DNA of 24,574 nt from an uncultured Variovorax sp. (GCA_946478645.1 CAMLCW010000027.1:1-24574), one strand, 5' to 3'; counted from the first letter of the stretch, positions 15,228-22,436 are shown. Made by a program: numbers and translations. The notes: a model not told the origin generated them from the sequence alone.

Positions 15228-15241
15228 ATTTGTCTACAAAT
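15228..15241. promoter_or_regulatory. Dyad at the GntR gene start, candidate autoregulatory operator
   Basis: ATTTGT-CT-ACAAAT has perfect 6-bp arms with a 2-base centre and ends 4 bases before the GntR start codon on the minus strand. Its core TTGTCTACA matches TTGTATACA at 11369-11377 in 8 of 9 positions. A bound protein here would block expression of the GntR gene itself. Confidence 0.5.
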
Positions 15242-15349
15242 TGTGTGCAATCGCCGAGGCGGAAGCATACGACAGCCGGGCCGCGGTGTGGCGCGATGTG
15301 AAGAAAGCCCACGTGGAATGCGCACCGCGCGCGATGTACGGGAAATCCC

Positions 15350-15379
15350 TTACATGAACTGAAACCGGTTTCAGATAAG
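15350..15379 (+). promoter_or_regulatory. Putative promoter of the sugar-acid ABC/kgu operon
   Basis: A weak -35 of TTACAT (15350-15355) and a -10 of GATAAG (15374-15379) are separated by 18 bases. The spacer is almost exactly the PtxS palindrome, so bound PtxS would exclude RNA polymerase. A 9-bp inverted repeat, CACGTGGAA at 15310-15318 and TTCCACGTG at 15411-15419, flanks the promoter. Confidence 0.4.
15360..15373. promoter_or_regulatory. PtxS operator (perfect 14-bp palindrome)
   Basis: TGAAACCGGTTTCA is a perfect palindrome of the LacI-family type with a central CG step. It is identical to the site described for PtxS, the 2-ketogluconate-responsive repressor of Pseudomonas. A ptxS-like gene lies in the same run at 21408-22436. 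I found no second copy in the window. Confidence 0.85.
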
Positions 15380-15432
15380 CTGCCGGCATCGCTTTCGAGG
15401 CCCCCGCACGTTCCACGTGCACCGCCGCCGAC

Positions 15433-16104
15433 ATGAATTACCAATTCCAATTCGACGCCGTCTTCGCCGCCTGGCCGTTGCTGCTGAAGGGCACCTGGAT
15501 CACGGTCCAGCTCTCGCTCTCGGCCACGCTGCTGGGCCTGGTGGTCGCCATCTTCTGCGCCTGGGGCAAGACCTCGGGCCCGGGCTGGCTGCGCTTCATC
15601 ATCAATGCCTACATCGAGGTGATCCGCAACACGCCGTTCCTCGTGCAGCTGTTCTTCTTCTTCTTCGCGCTGCCCGCCATCGGGCTGCGCTGGTCGCCAC
15701 AGACGGCCGCGCTGGTGGCCATGGTGGTGAACCTGGGCGCCTACGCGACCGAGATCATCCGCGCGGGCATCGAGTCGATTCCCAAGGGGCAGATCGAGGC
15801 GGGCAGGGCGCTCAACCTCAAGCCTTGGGAGATCTTCCGCTTCGTGATCATCAAGCCCGCGCTCAAGGCGATCTATCCGGCGCTCACGAGCCAGTTCATC
15901 CTGCTGATGCTGAGCTCGGCCGTGGTGTCGGTGATCTCGGCCGACGACCTGACTTCGGTGGCCGCCAACCTGCAGTCGCAGACCTTCCGCAGCTTCGAGA
16001 TCTACATCGTCGTGGCCGCCATCTACCTGGCGCTCGCGCTGGCGTTCTCGGCGCTCTTCAAGCTGGTCTACAAGCGCACGCTCAACTACCCGGACCGCCG
16101 GTAG
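15433..16104 (+). CDS. ABC transporter permease (polar-amino-acid family), kgu operon
   Basis: A 223-residue HisM/GlnP-type permease. Visible are IEVIRNTPFLVQLFFFFFALP (early block), ATEIIRAGIESIPKGQIEAGRALNL (EAA loop) and several membrane segments. It is the first gene after the PtxS operator. There is no convincing Shine-Dalgarno before ATG 15433; a small GCACG/CGTGC stem (15406-15420) lies just upstream. The next permease follows after 20 bases. In known 2-ketogluconate clusters uptake is by a single MFS protein (KguT), so an ABC permease here is unusual. Confidence 0.92.
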   Translation: MNYQFQFDAVFAAWPLLLKGTWITVQLSLSATLLGLVVAIFCAWGKTSGPGWLRFIINAYIEVIRNTPFLVQLFFFFFALPAIGLRWSPQTAALVAMVVNLGAYATEIIRAGIESIPKGQIEAGRALNLKPWEIFRFVIIKPALKAIYPALTSQFILLMLSSAVVSVISADDLTSVAANLQSQTFRSFEIYIVVAAIYLALALAFSALFKLVYKRTLNYPDRR

Positions 16105-16124
16105 GCCGACAGGAAGAAGCCATC

Positions 16125-16778
16125 ATGCGTACCTTCGGTTATCCCGAATTCCTTTTCATCCTCGAAGCGGCCAAGTGGACGCTGGCGCTCTCGGCGATCG
16201 CGTTCGTGGGCGGCGCGATCCTGGGGCTGGCGATCGCGCTCGCGCGCACATCGGGCTCGCGCTGGGCGCGCGGCATCTCGACCACCTTCATCCAGATCTT
16301 CCAGGGCACGCCGCTGCTGCTGCAGCTGTTCCTGGTGTTCTTCGGCGCGCCGGTGCTCGGCCTCGACATCAACCCGTGGGTGGCCGCGGGCGTGGCGCTG
16401 ATCCTCAACAGCGCGGCATTCCTCGGCGAGATCTGGCGCGGCTGCATCGAGGCCGTGCCGCGCGGCCAGTGGGAGGCCGCCGAAGCGCTGAGCCTGCGCT
16501 GGCGCGACCGCATGCGCGACGTGGTGCTGCCGCAGGCCTTCAAGATCGCACTCGCGCCCACGGTGGGCTACCTGGTGCAGATCATCAAGGGCACCTCGCT
16601 CGCGGCCATCATCGGCTTCGTCGAGGTCACGCGCGCCGGGCAGATCGTCAACAACGCCACCTTCCAGCCGCTCTTCGTGTTCTCGGTGGTGGCCTGCATC
16701 TACTTCGCGATCTGCTGGCCGCTGTCGCTGCTCGCCGGCCACATGGAGCGCAAACGCGCGCGGGCTTTGGCGCGCTGA
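16125..16778 (+). CDS. ABC transporter permease, second subunit, kgu operon
   Basis: A 217-residue polar-amino-acid-family permease. It has FIQIFQGTPLLLQLFLVFFGAP (G-T-P-L-L-L-Q block), LGEIWRGCIEAVPRGQWEAAEALSL (EAA loop) and GTSLAAIIGFVEVTRAGQIVNN, all typical of the HisQ/GltK group. AGGAAGAAG lies at 16111-16119 before ATG 16125. It should pair with the preceding permease in one transporter. A 69-base T-rich leader separates it from the binding-protein gene. Confidence 0.92.
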   Translation: MRTFGYPEFLFILEAAKWTLALSAIAFVGGAILGLAIALARTSGSRWARGISTTFIQIFQGTPLLLQLFLVFFGAPVLGLDINPWVAAGVALILNSAAFLGEIWRGCIEAVPRGQWEAAEALSLRWRDRMRDVVLPQAFKIALAPTVGYLVQIIKGTSLAAIIGFVEVTRAGQIVNNATFQPLFVFSVVACIYFAICWPLSLLAGHMERKRARALAR

Positions 16779-16847
16779 CCGCTCGCCGGGCGCTTCCAGG
16801 TTTCGTTTCTTTTCGTCGGTTCCCTTCTTTTTCAGGAGACAAATCCC

Positions 16848-17645
16848 ATGACCCGTACCCCCACCCGCCGCATCGCGCTCGCAGCCCTCGGCCTCGGCGC
16901 CGCGCTCACCGTGTTCGCCCCCTTCGCCTCGGCCCAGACCGTGGCCGACATCAAGAAGAAGGGCGAGATCACCATCGGCATGCTGGTCGACTTTCCGCCC
17001 TACGGCACCACCAACGCGCAGAACCAGCCCGACGGCTACGACGCCGACGTGGCGAAGCTGCTCGCCAAGGACTGGGGCGTCAAGGCCAACATCGTGCCGG
17101 TGACCGGACCGAACCGCATTCCGTTCCTGCTGACCAACAAGGTCGACCTGCTGGTGGCTTCGCTGGCCGTCACGCCCGAGCGCGCCAAACAGGTGCAGTT
17201 CTCGCAGCCCTATGCGGCCGCCACCATCGTGCTGTACGGCGCGAGCAAGACCCCGATCAAGTCGGCCGCCGACTTGAAGGGCCTGCGCGTGGGCGTGGCC
17301 CGTGCCTCGACCCAGGACGTGGCCGTGACCAAGGCCGCGCCCGAGGGCACCGAGATCCGCCGCTTCGACGACGACGCCTCGGCCATGCAGGCACTGATGT
17401 CGGGCCAGGTCGATGCCATCGGCTGCTCGGTGACCGTGGCTGCGCAGATCGCCAAGCGCGTGCCCGCCGGCACCTACGAGAACAAGTTCACGCTGGTGCA
17501 GCAGTCGATGGGCATTGCGATGCGCCCGGGCCAGCCCGAGCTGACCAAGGCGGTGAACGAGTTCGTGCAGAAGAACACCGCCAACGGCGAGCTCAACAAG
17601 CTCTACCAGAAGTGGCTGCAGGCCGATCTGCCGAAGATGCAGTAA
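16848..17645 (+). CDS. ABC transporter periplasmic binding protein (family 3), kgu operon
   Basis: A 265-residue family 3 solute-binding protein with a Sec signal peptide ending ASA at residue 29. Arg112 in [12 protein letters not shown] is the conserved arginine that binds a ligand carboxylate in HisJ and GlnH. The second key residue, the Asp that binds the alpha-amino group (D-A-x-x-x-D), is replaced: the protein reads DAIGCS with Ser194. The family fold is intact ([25 protein letters not shown]). By established structure-function of the family this favours an acidic ligand without an alpha-amino group, consistent with 2-ketogluconate or another sugar acid. It has a strong Shine-Dalgarno, AGGAGA. 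A large palindromic repeat follows its stop, which may raise its level relative to the downstream genes. Confidence 0.92.
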   Translation: MTRTPTRRIALAALGLGAALTVFAPFASAQTVADIKKKGEITIGMLVDFPPYGTTNAQNQPDGYDADVAKLLAKDWGVKANIVPVTGPNRIPFLLTNKVDLLVASLAVTPERAKQVQFSQPYAAATIVLYGASKTPIKSAADLKGLRVGVARASTQDVAVTKAAPEGTEIRRFDDDASAMQALMSGQVDAIGCSVTVAAQIAKRVPAGTYENKFTLVQQSMGIAMRPGQPELTKAVNEFVQKNTANGELNKLYQKWLQADLPKMQ

Positions 17646-17656
17646 ACGCGGGGTCA

Positions 17657-17760
17657 GAACGCAGAAGGAAGACAAAAGCTACGCAGAAGTCGCAGAAGGG
17701 AGCATCCATTTTTGTTTCTCCTTTTGCGACCTCTGCGAAACCTTCGCGACTTCTGCGTTC
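17657..17760. repeat. Large palindromic intergenic repeat, copy 2 (inverted relative to copy 1)
   Basis: About 104 bases between the binding-protein and ATPase genes. Its outer arms GAACGCAGAAG (17657-17667) and CTTCTGCGTTC (17750-17760) are perfect; inner arms at 17682-17699 and 17720-17737 pair with a few mismatches. The right half matches the reverse complement of the left half of copy 1 (5563-5614), including its unpaired spacer, and the left half matches the right half of copy 1. The two are therefore copies of one asymmetric element. A hairpin here inside an operon would reduce or delay expression of the ATPase and kgu genes relative to the binding protein. Confidence 0.9.
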
Positions 17761-17776
17761 GGCCAAGTCCGATTTC

Positions 17777-17806
17777 ATGAACCTTCAACAGCAAACACAC
17801 CGATGA
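17777..17806 (+). CDS. Possible 9-residue leader ORF coupled to the ATPase gene
   Basis: MNLQQQTHR, whose TGA overlaps the ATG of the ATPase gene as ATGA. The ATPase lacks its own Shine-Dalgarno, so ribosomes ending this mini-ORF could reinitiate. The mini-ORF itself has no strong ribosome site and may be chance. Confidence 0.2.
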   Translation: MNLQQQTHR

Positions 17807-18558
17807 CCGATCCCATCATCCGCATGGAAGCCGTCAACAAGTGGTACGGCGACTTCCAGGTGCTGACCGGCATCGACCTCGACGTGCGCCAGGGCGAGCG
17901 CATCGTGATCTGCGGGCCTTCGGGTTCGGGCAAGTCGACGCTGATCCGCTGCATCAACCGCCTCGAGACGGTGCAGAAGGGCCGCATCGTGGTCGACGGC
18001 ATCGACCTGACTGCGGGCGGCAAGAACGTCGACGCGGTGCGTGCCGAAGTGGGCATGGTGTTCCAGCAGTTCAACCTGTTCCCGCACCTCACCATCCTCG
18101 AGAACTGCACGCTCGCGCCGATGCGCTCGCGCGGCATGTCCAAGGCCCAGGCCGAACAGGTGGCGATGAAGTACCTCACGCGTGTGCGCATCCCCGAGCA
18201 GGCGAGCAAGTACCCCAGCCAGCTGTCGGGCGGACAGCAGCAGCGCGTGGCGATCGCGCGCGCGCTGTGCATGACGCCCAAGATCATGCTGTTCGACGAG
18301 CCCACCTCGGCGCTCGACCCCGAAATGGTCAAGGAAGTGCTCGACACCATGATCGGCCTGGCCGAAGACGGCATGACCATGCTGTGCGTGACGCACGAAA
18401 TGGGCTTTGCGCGCAGCGTGGCCGACCGCGTGATCTTCATGGCCGATGGCAAGATCGTCGAGCAGGCGCCGCCCGAGCAGTTCTTCGGCAACCCGCAGCA
18501 CGAGAAGACCCGCCAGTTCCTCGGGCAGATCCTCAGCTCCCACCAGGCACAGCACTGA
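17803..18558 (+). CDS. ABC transporter ATPase (polar-amino-acid family), kgu operon
   Basis: A 251-residue HisP/GlnQ-type ATPase. Walker A is GPSGSGKST (38-46), the Q-loop is VFQQFNLF (86-93), the signature is LSGGQQQ (141-147), Walker B is IMLFDE (161-166) followed by the usual PTSALDPE, and the switch histidine is His198. There is no Shine-Dalgarno at ATG 17803; ATG 17824 is an in-frame alternative. The stop TGA is immediately followed by the kguE ATG, tying the transporter to the catabolic genes. All four transporter parts are thus present in the operon, though split by the repeat. Confidence 0.94.
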   Translation: MTDPIIRMEAVNKWYGDFQVLTGIDLDVRQGERIVICGPSGSGKSTLIRCINRLETVQKGRIVVDGIDLTAGGKNVDAVRAEVGMVFQQFNLFPHLTILENCTLAPMRSRGMSKAQAEQVAMKYLTRVRIPEQASKYPSQLSGGQQQRVAIARALCMTPKIMLFDEPTSALDPEMVKEVLDTMIGLAEDGMTMLCVTHEMGFARSVADRVIFMADGKIVEQAPPEQFFGNPQHEKTRQFLGQILSSHQAQH

Positions 18559-19305
18559 ATGTCGTTCGAGGTCCTGATTTCCCTCTCGTCCTTCGGGGCG
18601 GCCGAGGTGGGCCGGCACGGCCAGCTCTGGTGTTCGCAACTGGCGCGCGCGGCGGGTGCCGATTCGGTCGAGGTGCGCGGCGAGATGCTGCGCGATGCCG
18701 AAGCCGAACTGCCCGCGCTGCGCGGGCTCGCCTCTGTGTTCTCGAGCCCCGAGGGCCTCTGGGCCGAGAGCGGTGCGCTCGACGGCGACGCGCTGCTGCG
18801 CGGCATCTCATCGGCCACGCGCCTCGGCGCGAAGCGGCTCAAGATGGCGATCGGCGGTTTCCGGGTGGCGTCGTCGCAGGGCTCGCTGCGGGAGCTCGAC
18901 GCGCTGCTCGCCGACACCGGCATCGAACTGCTGATCGAGAACGACCAGACCGAGCGCGCCGGCACCTTGCCTGCGCTGCAGGCGTTCTTCGAGGCGGCCG
19001 ACAGTGCGGGCCTGCCGCTCGGCATGACCTTCGACATGGGCAACTGGCATTGGCTCGGCGAATGTCCGCTGCAGGCGGCAAAGGCGCTCGGCCACCGCGT
19101 GCGCTATGTGCACTGCAAGGGCGCGCAGCGGCTCGCGCACAAATGGGTTGCGGTGCCGATGGGTGAATCCGCAGCACCATGGCGTGCGGTATTGCGCGAA
19201 TTGCCGGCCCACGTGCCGCATGCCATCGAATACCCTCTGGTGGGCGACGACCTGTTGGCCGTCACCCGCACGCAGATCGATTTCATTCGCGCCGCGCGCG
19301 CGTAG
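18559..19305 (+). CDS. kguE: KguE-like sugar phosphate isomerase/epimerase
   Basis: A 248-residue TIM-barrel protein of the xylose-isomerase-like AP-endonuclease-2 family. Features are ISLSSFGAAEVGRHGQ at the start, VEVRGEML, LLIENDQTERAG (metal-type Glu/Asp), MTFDMGNWHW, YVHCKGAQ and HAIEYPLVGDDLL. These segments correspond to what I remember of Pseudomonas KguE, encoded with kguK, kguT and kguD. The exact reaction of KguE is not established; a sugar-acid epimerase or isomerase role is assumed. It starts directly at the end of the ATPase gene (TGAATG) and precedes kguK by 23 bases, matching the Pseudomonas order E-K-(T)-D. Confidence 0.82.
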   Translation: MSFEVLISLSSFGAAEVGRHGQLWCSQLARAAGADSVEVRGEMLRDAEAELPALRGLASVFSSPEGLWAESGALDGDALLRGISSATRLGAKRLKMAIGGFRVASSQGSLRELDALLADTGIELLIENDQTERAGTLPALQAFFEAADSAGLPLGMTFDMGNWHWLGECPLQAAKALGHRVRYVHCKGAQRLAHKWVAVPMGESAAPWRAVLRELPAHVPHAIEYPLVGDDLLAVTRTQIDFIRAARA

Positions 19306-19328
19306 AACAGACAAAAGCCACGACCGCC

Positions 19329-20282
19329 ATGCCAGATGCCACCACTTTCGATGTCGCGCTGTTCGGCGAAGCCATGCTGCTGCTCGTGGCCGACCGGCCC
19401 GGCCCCATCGAACATGCGCAGGCCTTCCACAAGCGCACCGCGGGCGCCGAGACCAACGTGGCCATCGGCCTGTCGCGGCTCGGGCTCAAGGTGGGCTGGG
19501 CCAGCCGGCTCGGCACGGATTCGATGGGCCGCGCGCTGCTTGCGACCATGCAGGCCGAGGGCATCGACTGCTCGCACGTGATCTGCGACGCCACGCAGCG
19601 CACCGGTTTCCAGTTCAAGGGCCGCGTCACCGACGGCAGCGATCCGCCGGTCGAGTACCACCGCAAGGGTTCGGCGGCGAGCCACATGGGGCCGCAGGAT
19701 GTCGATGAGGCCTGGCTGCGCTCGGCGCGGCACCTGCACGCCACCGGCGTCTTCGCCGCGATTTCCGAGACCAGCCTGCAGGCCGCGCTCAAGTCGATGG
19801 ACGTGATGCGCGCGGCCGGCCGCACGATCTCGTTCGACACCAACCTGCGCCCGACGCTCTGGTCGTCCACCGAGACCATGCGCCACTGGATCAACGAACT
19901 CGCTTCGCGCGCCGACTGGGTGCTGCCCGGCATCGAGGAAGGGCTGCTGCTCACGGGGCACAGCGAACCCGAGGCCGTGGCCAGGTTCTACCGCGAGCGC
20001 GGCGCGAAGCTCGTGGTGGTGAAGCTCGGTGCCGACGGCGCCTACTACGACAGCGACGTGGCCGGTACCGGCCGCGTCGAAGGCTTTCCAGTCGAGGAAG
20101 TGGTCGACACCGTGGGTGCGGGCGATGGCTTTGCGGTCGGCGTGGTGAGCGCGCTGCTCGAAGGCCGCAGCGTGCCCGAGGCGGTGCGCCGCGGCGCCTG
20201 GATCGGCGCGCGCGCGGTGCAGGTGCTGGGCGACACCGAAGGCCTGCCGACGCGGGCCGAACTCGAACACGGAGGCTTCTGA
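19329..20282 (+). CDS. kguK: 2-ketogluconate kinase-like PfkB sugar kinase
   Basis: A 317-residue PfkB/ribokinase-family kinase. The N-terminal motif is LFGEAMLLLVADRPG with HKRTAGAETNVAIGLSRLG (residues 34-52). The catalytic site is DTVGAGDGFAVG with base Asp266. The substrate-side segment TGFQFKGRVTDGSDPPVEYHRKGSAASH resembles 2-keto-3-deoxygluconate and 2-ketogluconate kinases. Context (kguE before, kguD after, ptxS nearby) favours phosphorylation of 2-ketogluconate at O6. A KDG kinase is the alternative, but the adjacent reductase suits the ketogluconate route. Start ATG 19329; no strong ribosome site is visible. Confidence 0.85.
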   Translation: MPDATTFDVALFGEAMLLLVADRPGPIEHAQAFHKRTAGAETNVAIGLSRLGLKVGWASRLGTDSMGRALLATMQAEGIDCSHVICDATQRTGFQFKGRVTDGSDPPVEYHRKGSAASHMGPQDVDEAWLRSARHLHATGVFAAISETSLQAALKSMDVMRAAGRTISFDTNLRPTLWSSTETMRHWINELASRADWVLPGIEEGLLLTGHSEPEAVARFYRERGAKLVVVKLGADGAYYDSDVAGTGRVEGFPVEEVVDTVGAGDGFAVGVVSALLEGRSVPEAVRRGAWIGARAVQVLGDTEGLPTRAELEHGGF

Positions 20283-20287
20283 GCCAA

Positions 20288-21283
20288 ATGACAACGAACA
20301 CCGACAACAAGAAGAACGTGCTGGTCTTCCGCGCGATTCCCGAAGACCAGCTTGCGCGCCTTTCGGCCGCGCACCACGTGACCGTGGCCGATCCGCGCAA
20401 GCAGCCCGAGGCCTTCGCGGCCGCGCTGGCCAGCGCGCACGGGCTGATCGGCTCGAGCCATCCGGTCGATGCGGCCCTGCTCGATGCGGCACCGAAGCTC
20501 CAGGTCATCTCGAGCGTGTCGGTCGGCGTCGACAACTATCCGCTCGCCGAGCTGCACCGCCGCGGCATCGTGCTGTGCCACACGCCCGACGTGCTGACCG
20601 AGACCGTGGCCGACACGGTCTTCGCGATCCTCATGGCCACGCAGCGCCGCGTGGTCGAGCTCTCGAACCTCGTGCGCGAAGGCCGCTGGACGAAGAACAT
20701 CGGCGACGACCTGTTCGGCACCGACGTGCATGGCAAGACGCTCGGCATCCTCGGCTTCGGCCGCATCGGCCAGGCCGTGGCACGGCGCGCCGCGCTCGGC
20801 TTCGGCATGCCGGTGCTCTACCACTCACGGCGGCCGGTCGACCTGGCCGCGCAGGCGCCCGAGCTGCAGGGCCGCGCCACCCACACGCCGCTCGACGACC
20901 TGCTCGCGCGCTCGGACATCGTGCTTGCGATGCTGCCGCTGACCGACGCCACGCGCGGCATGATCGATGCGGCGTTCTTCGCGCGCATGAAGCCGCAGGC
21001 GGCCTTCATCAACGGCGGCCGCGGTGCCACGGTGAATGAAGCGGCGCTGCTGCACGCGCTCGACCACGGCACGCTGCGCGCCGCGGGGCTCGACGTGTTC
21101 GCGAAGGAACCGCTGCCCGCCGATTCGCCGCTGCGCACCCATCCGCGCGTGACGCCGCTGCCGCACATCGGCTCGGCCACGCACGAGACGCGGCATGCGA
21201 TGGCGGAACTGGCAACGACGAACCTGCTGCAGGTGCTGGCCGGCGAGAAGCCGACGGCGGCGTACGACACGGCCGCCGCATGA
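20288..21283 (+). CDS. kguD: 2-ketogluconate 6-phosphate reductase-like D-2-hydroxyacid dehydrogenase
   Basis: A 331-residue D-isomer-specific 2-hydroxyacid dehydrogenase. The NAD(P) fold is LGILGFGRIGQAVA (GFGRIG 156-161), with Ser180-Arg-Arg182 after beta-2, which favours NADPH. The catalytic triad is Arg245 (NGGRGATV), Glu274 (AKEPLP) and His293 (LPHIGSAT). In the kgu pathway this enzyme reduces 2-keto-6-phosphogluconate to 6-phosphogluconate, which enters the Entner-Doudoroff or pentose phosphate route. GhrB/TkrA-type 2-ketogluconate or glyoxylate reductase is the main alternative. It starts 5 bases after kguK. Confidence 0.85.
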   Translation: MTTNTDNKKNVLVFRAIPEDQLARLSAAHHVTVADPRKQPEAFAAALASAHGLIGSSHPVDAALLDAAPKLQVISSVSVGVDNYPLAELHRRGIVLCHTPDVLTETVADTVFAILMATQRRVVELSNLVREGRWTKNIGDDLFGTDVHGKTLGILGFGRIGQAVARRAALGFGMPVLYHSRRPVDLAAQAPELQGRATHTPLDDLLARSDIVLAMLPLTDATRGMIDAAFFARMKPQAAFINGGRGATVNEAALLHALDHGTLRAAGLDVFAKEPLPADSPLRTHPRVTPLPHIGSATHETRHAMAELATTNLLQVLAGEKPTAAYDTAAA

Positions 21284-21294
21284 GTGCGACCACG

Positions 21295-21404
21295 TCCTTC
21301 TCCCTCCCCCTCCGGGGGAGGGCAGGGGTGGGGGTCAGCAGCGCATCCATCGAGCACTCCGCCAGCCCCCATCCCAACCTTCCCCCAGAGGGGGAAGGAG
21401 CAAG
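21295..21404. repeat. C/G-rich inverted repeat filling the kguD-ptxS gap
   Basis: Two arms of about 40 bases (roughly 21295-21337 and 21363-21404) are imperfect reverse complements around a loop of about 25 bases. Each arm itself contains a smaller palindrome of the CCCTCC/GGGAGG kind. Elements of this composition are common between genes in Burkholderiales. The right arm ends in GGAAGGAG (21393-21400), which serves as the ptxS ribosome binding site, so folding of the repeat could hide it. Confidence 0.85.
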
Positions 21405-21407
21405 ACC

Positions 21408-22436
21408 ATGAAGTCCACCGGCCGCGCCACCATCGCCGACGTCGCCGCCGCTGCGGGCGTCTCCAAGGCCACCGTCTCGCGCTTTCTCAATCACCGCGAC
21501 CGCCTGCTGAGCAACGACATCGCCGCGCGCGTGGAGGCCGCGATCGCCAAGCTGGCGTACACGCCGAGCCCGATGGCGCAGGCGCTGAGCCACGGGCGCT
21601 CGCGCCTCATCGGCCTCATCGTGGCCGACATCACCAATCCGTACTCGGTGGCCGTGCTGCGCGGCGCCGAGAAGGCCTGCCAGGACGCCGGCTACCTCGT
21701 GATGCTGTTCAACCTCGGCAACGAGAGCGAACGCGAGCGCGAGGCGATCCATGCGCTGTCGGGCTACCAGGTCGACGGCTACATCCTCAACACGCTGGGC
21801 CGCGGCAGCAACGTGGTCGATGCGGTCACGCTGCACGGCAAGCCCGCGGTACTGGTAGACCGGCGCCACGACGGCATGCACACCGACTTCGTCTCGCTCG
21901 ACAACGCCGGGGCCATGAAGAACACCTGCGGCCATCTGGTCGAAGGCGGTTTTCGCGAGCTGCTCTACGTGACCGAGCCGCAGCAGGGCGTGAGTTCGCG
22001 GCGCGAGCGCACCGCGGCCTTCGGCGCCTGCGTGGCGGCGCACGAGCCGCGCGTGGCCGGCGAGGTGTTCGAGAGCGTCGAGGGCGACAACGAAGGGCTC
22101 GACGAGGCGCTGCGCGCGCTGCACCGGCGCGCAGGCCAGGGGCGCCGCGCGGCGGTGGTCGCGGGCAATGCGGTGGTCACGCTGCGCGTGGCGCAGGCAA
22201 TGGCGCGGCTGGGCTGGCAGTTCGGCGAGGAACTCGGCTTCGTCGGCTTCGACGACACCGAATGGGCGCCGCTGATCGGCCCCGGGCTCTCCACCGTGGC
22301 CCAGCCGACCGATGCCATCGGCCGTGCGGCCGCCACCTGCCTGATCGAGCGCCTGCGCGGCTTCGAAGGCCCGGCGCGCCAGATGCTGCTGCCGGGGCAA
22401 CTGCTCGCGCGCGGCTCGTCGGCCGGGCGCGTCTGA
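21408..22436 (+). CDS. ptxS: LacI-family repressor, PtxS-like
   Basis: A 342-residue LacI-family protein. The helix-turn-helix TIADVAAAAGVSKATVSRFLN (about 8-28) and hinge region YTPSPMAQALSHGRSRLIGLIVADITNPY are followed by a periplasmic-binding-like ligand domain (GFDDTEWAPLIGPGLSTVAQPT near the end). The full-length family size fits. Its association with kguE, kguK and kguD, and the perfect PtxS operator upstream of the run, identify it as the local 2-ketogluconate-type repressor. ATG 21408 is preceded by GGAAGGAG inside the inverted repeat. No operator is seen directly before it, so it is probably expressed as part of the operon and autoregulated through 15360-15373. Confidence 0.87.
   Translation: MKSTGRATIADVAAAAGVSKATVSRFLNHRDRLLSNDIAARVEAAIAKLAYTPSPMAQALSHGRSRLIGLIVADITNPYSVAVLRGAEKACQDAGYLVMLFNLGNESEREREAIHALSGYQVDGYILNTLGRGSNVVDAVTLHGKPAVLVDRRHDGMHTDFVSLDNAGAMKNTCGHLVEGGFRELLYVTEPQQGVSSRRERTAAFGACVAAHEPRVAGEVFESVEGDNEGLDEALRALHRRAGQGRRAAVVAGNAVVTLRVAQAMARLGWQFGEELGFVGFDDTEWAPLIGPGLSTVAQPTDAIGRAAATCLIERLRGFEGPARQMLLPGQLLARGSSAGRV

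Noticed and set aside
19600..19613. A second PtxS-like site (CACCGGTTTC) inside kguK
   Set aside because: Only one half-site matches and it lies within coding sequence, so it is not a palindrome.
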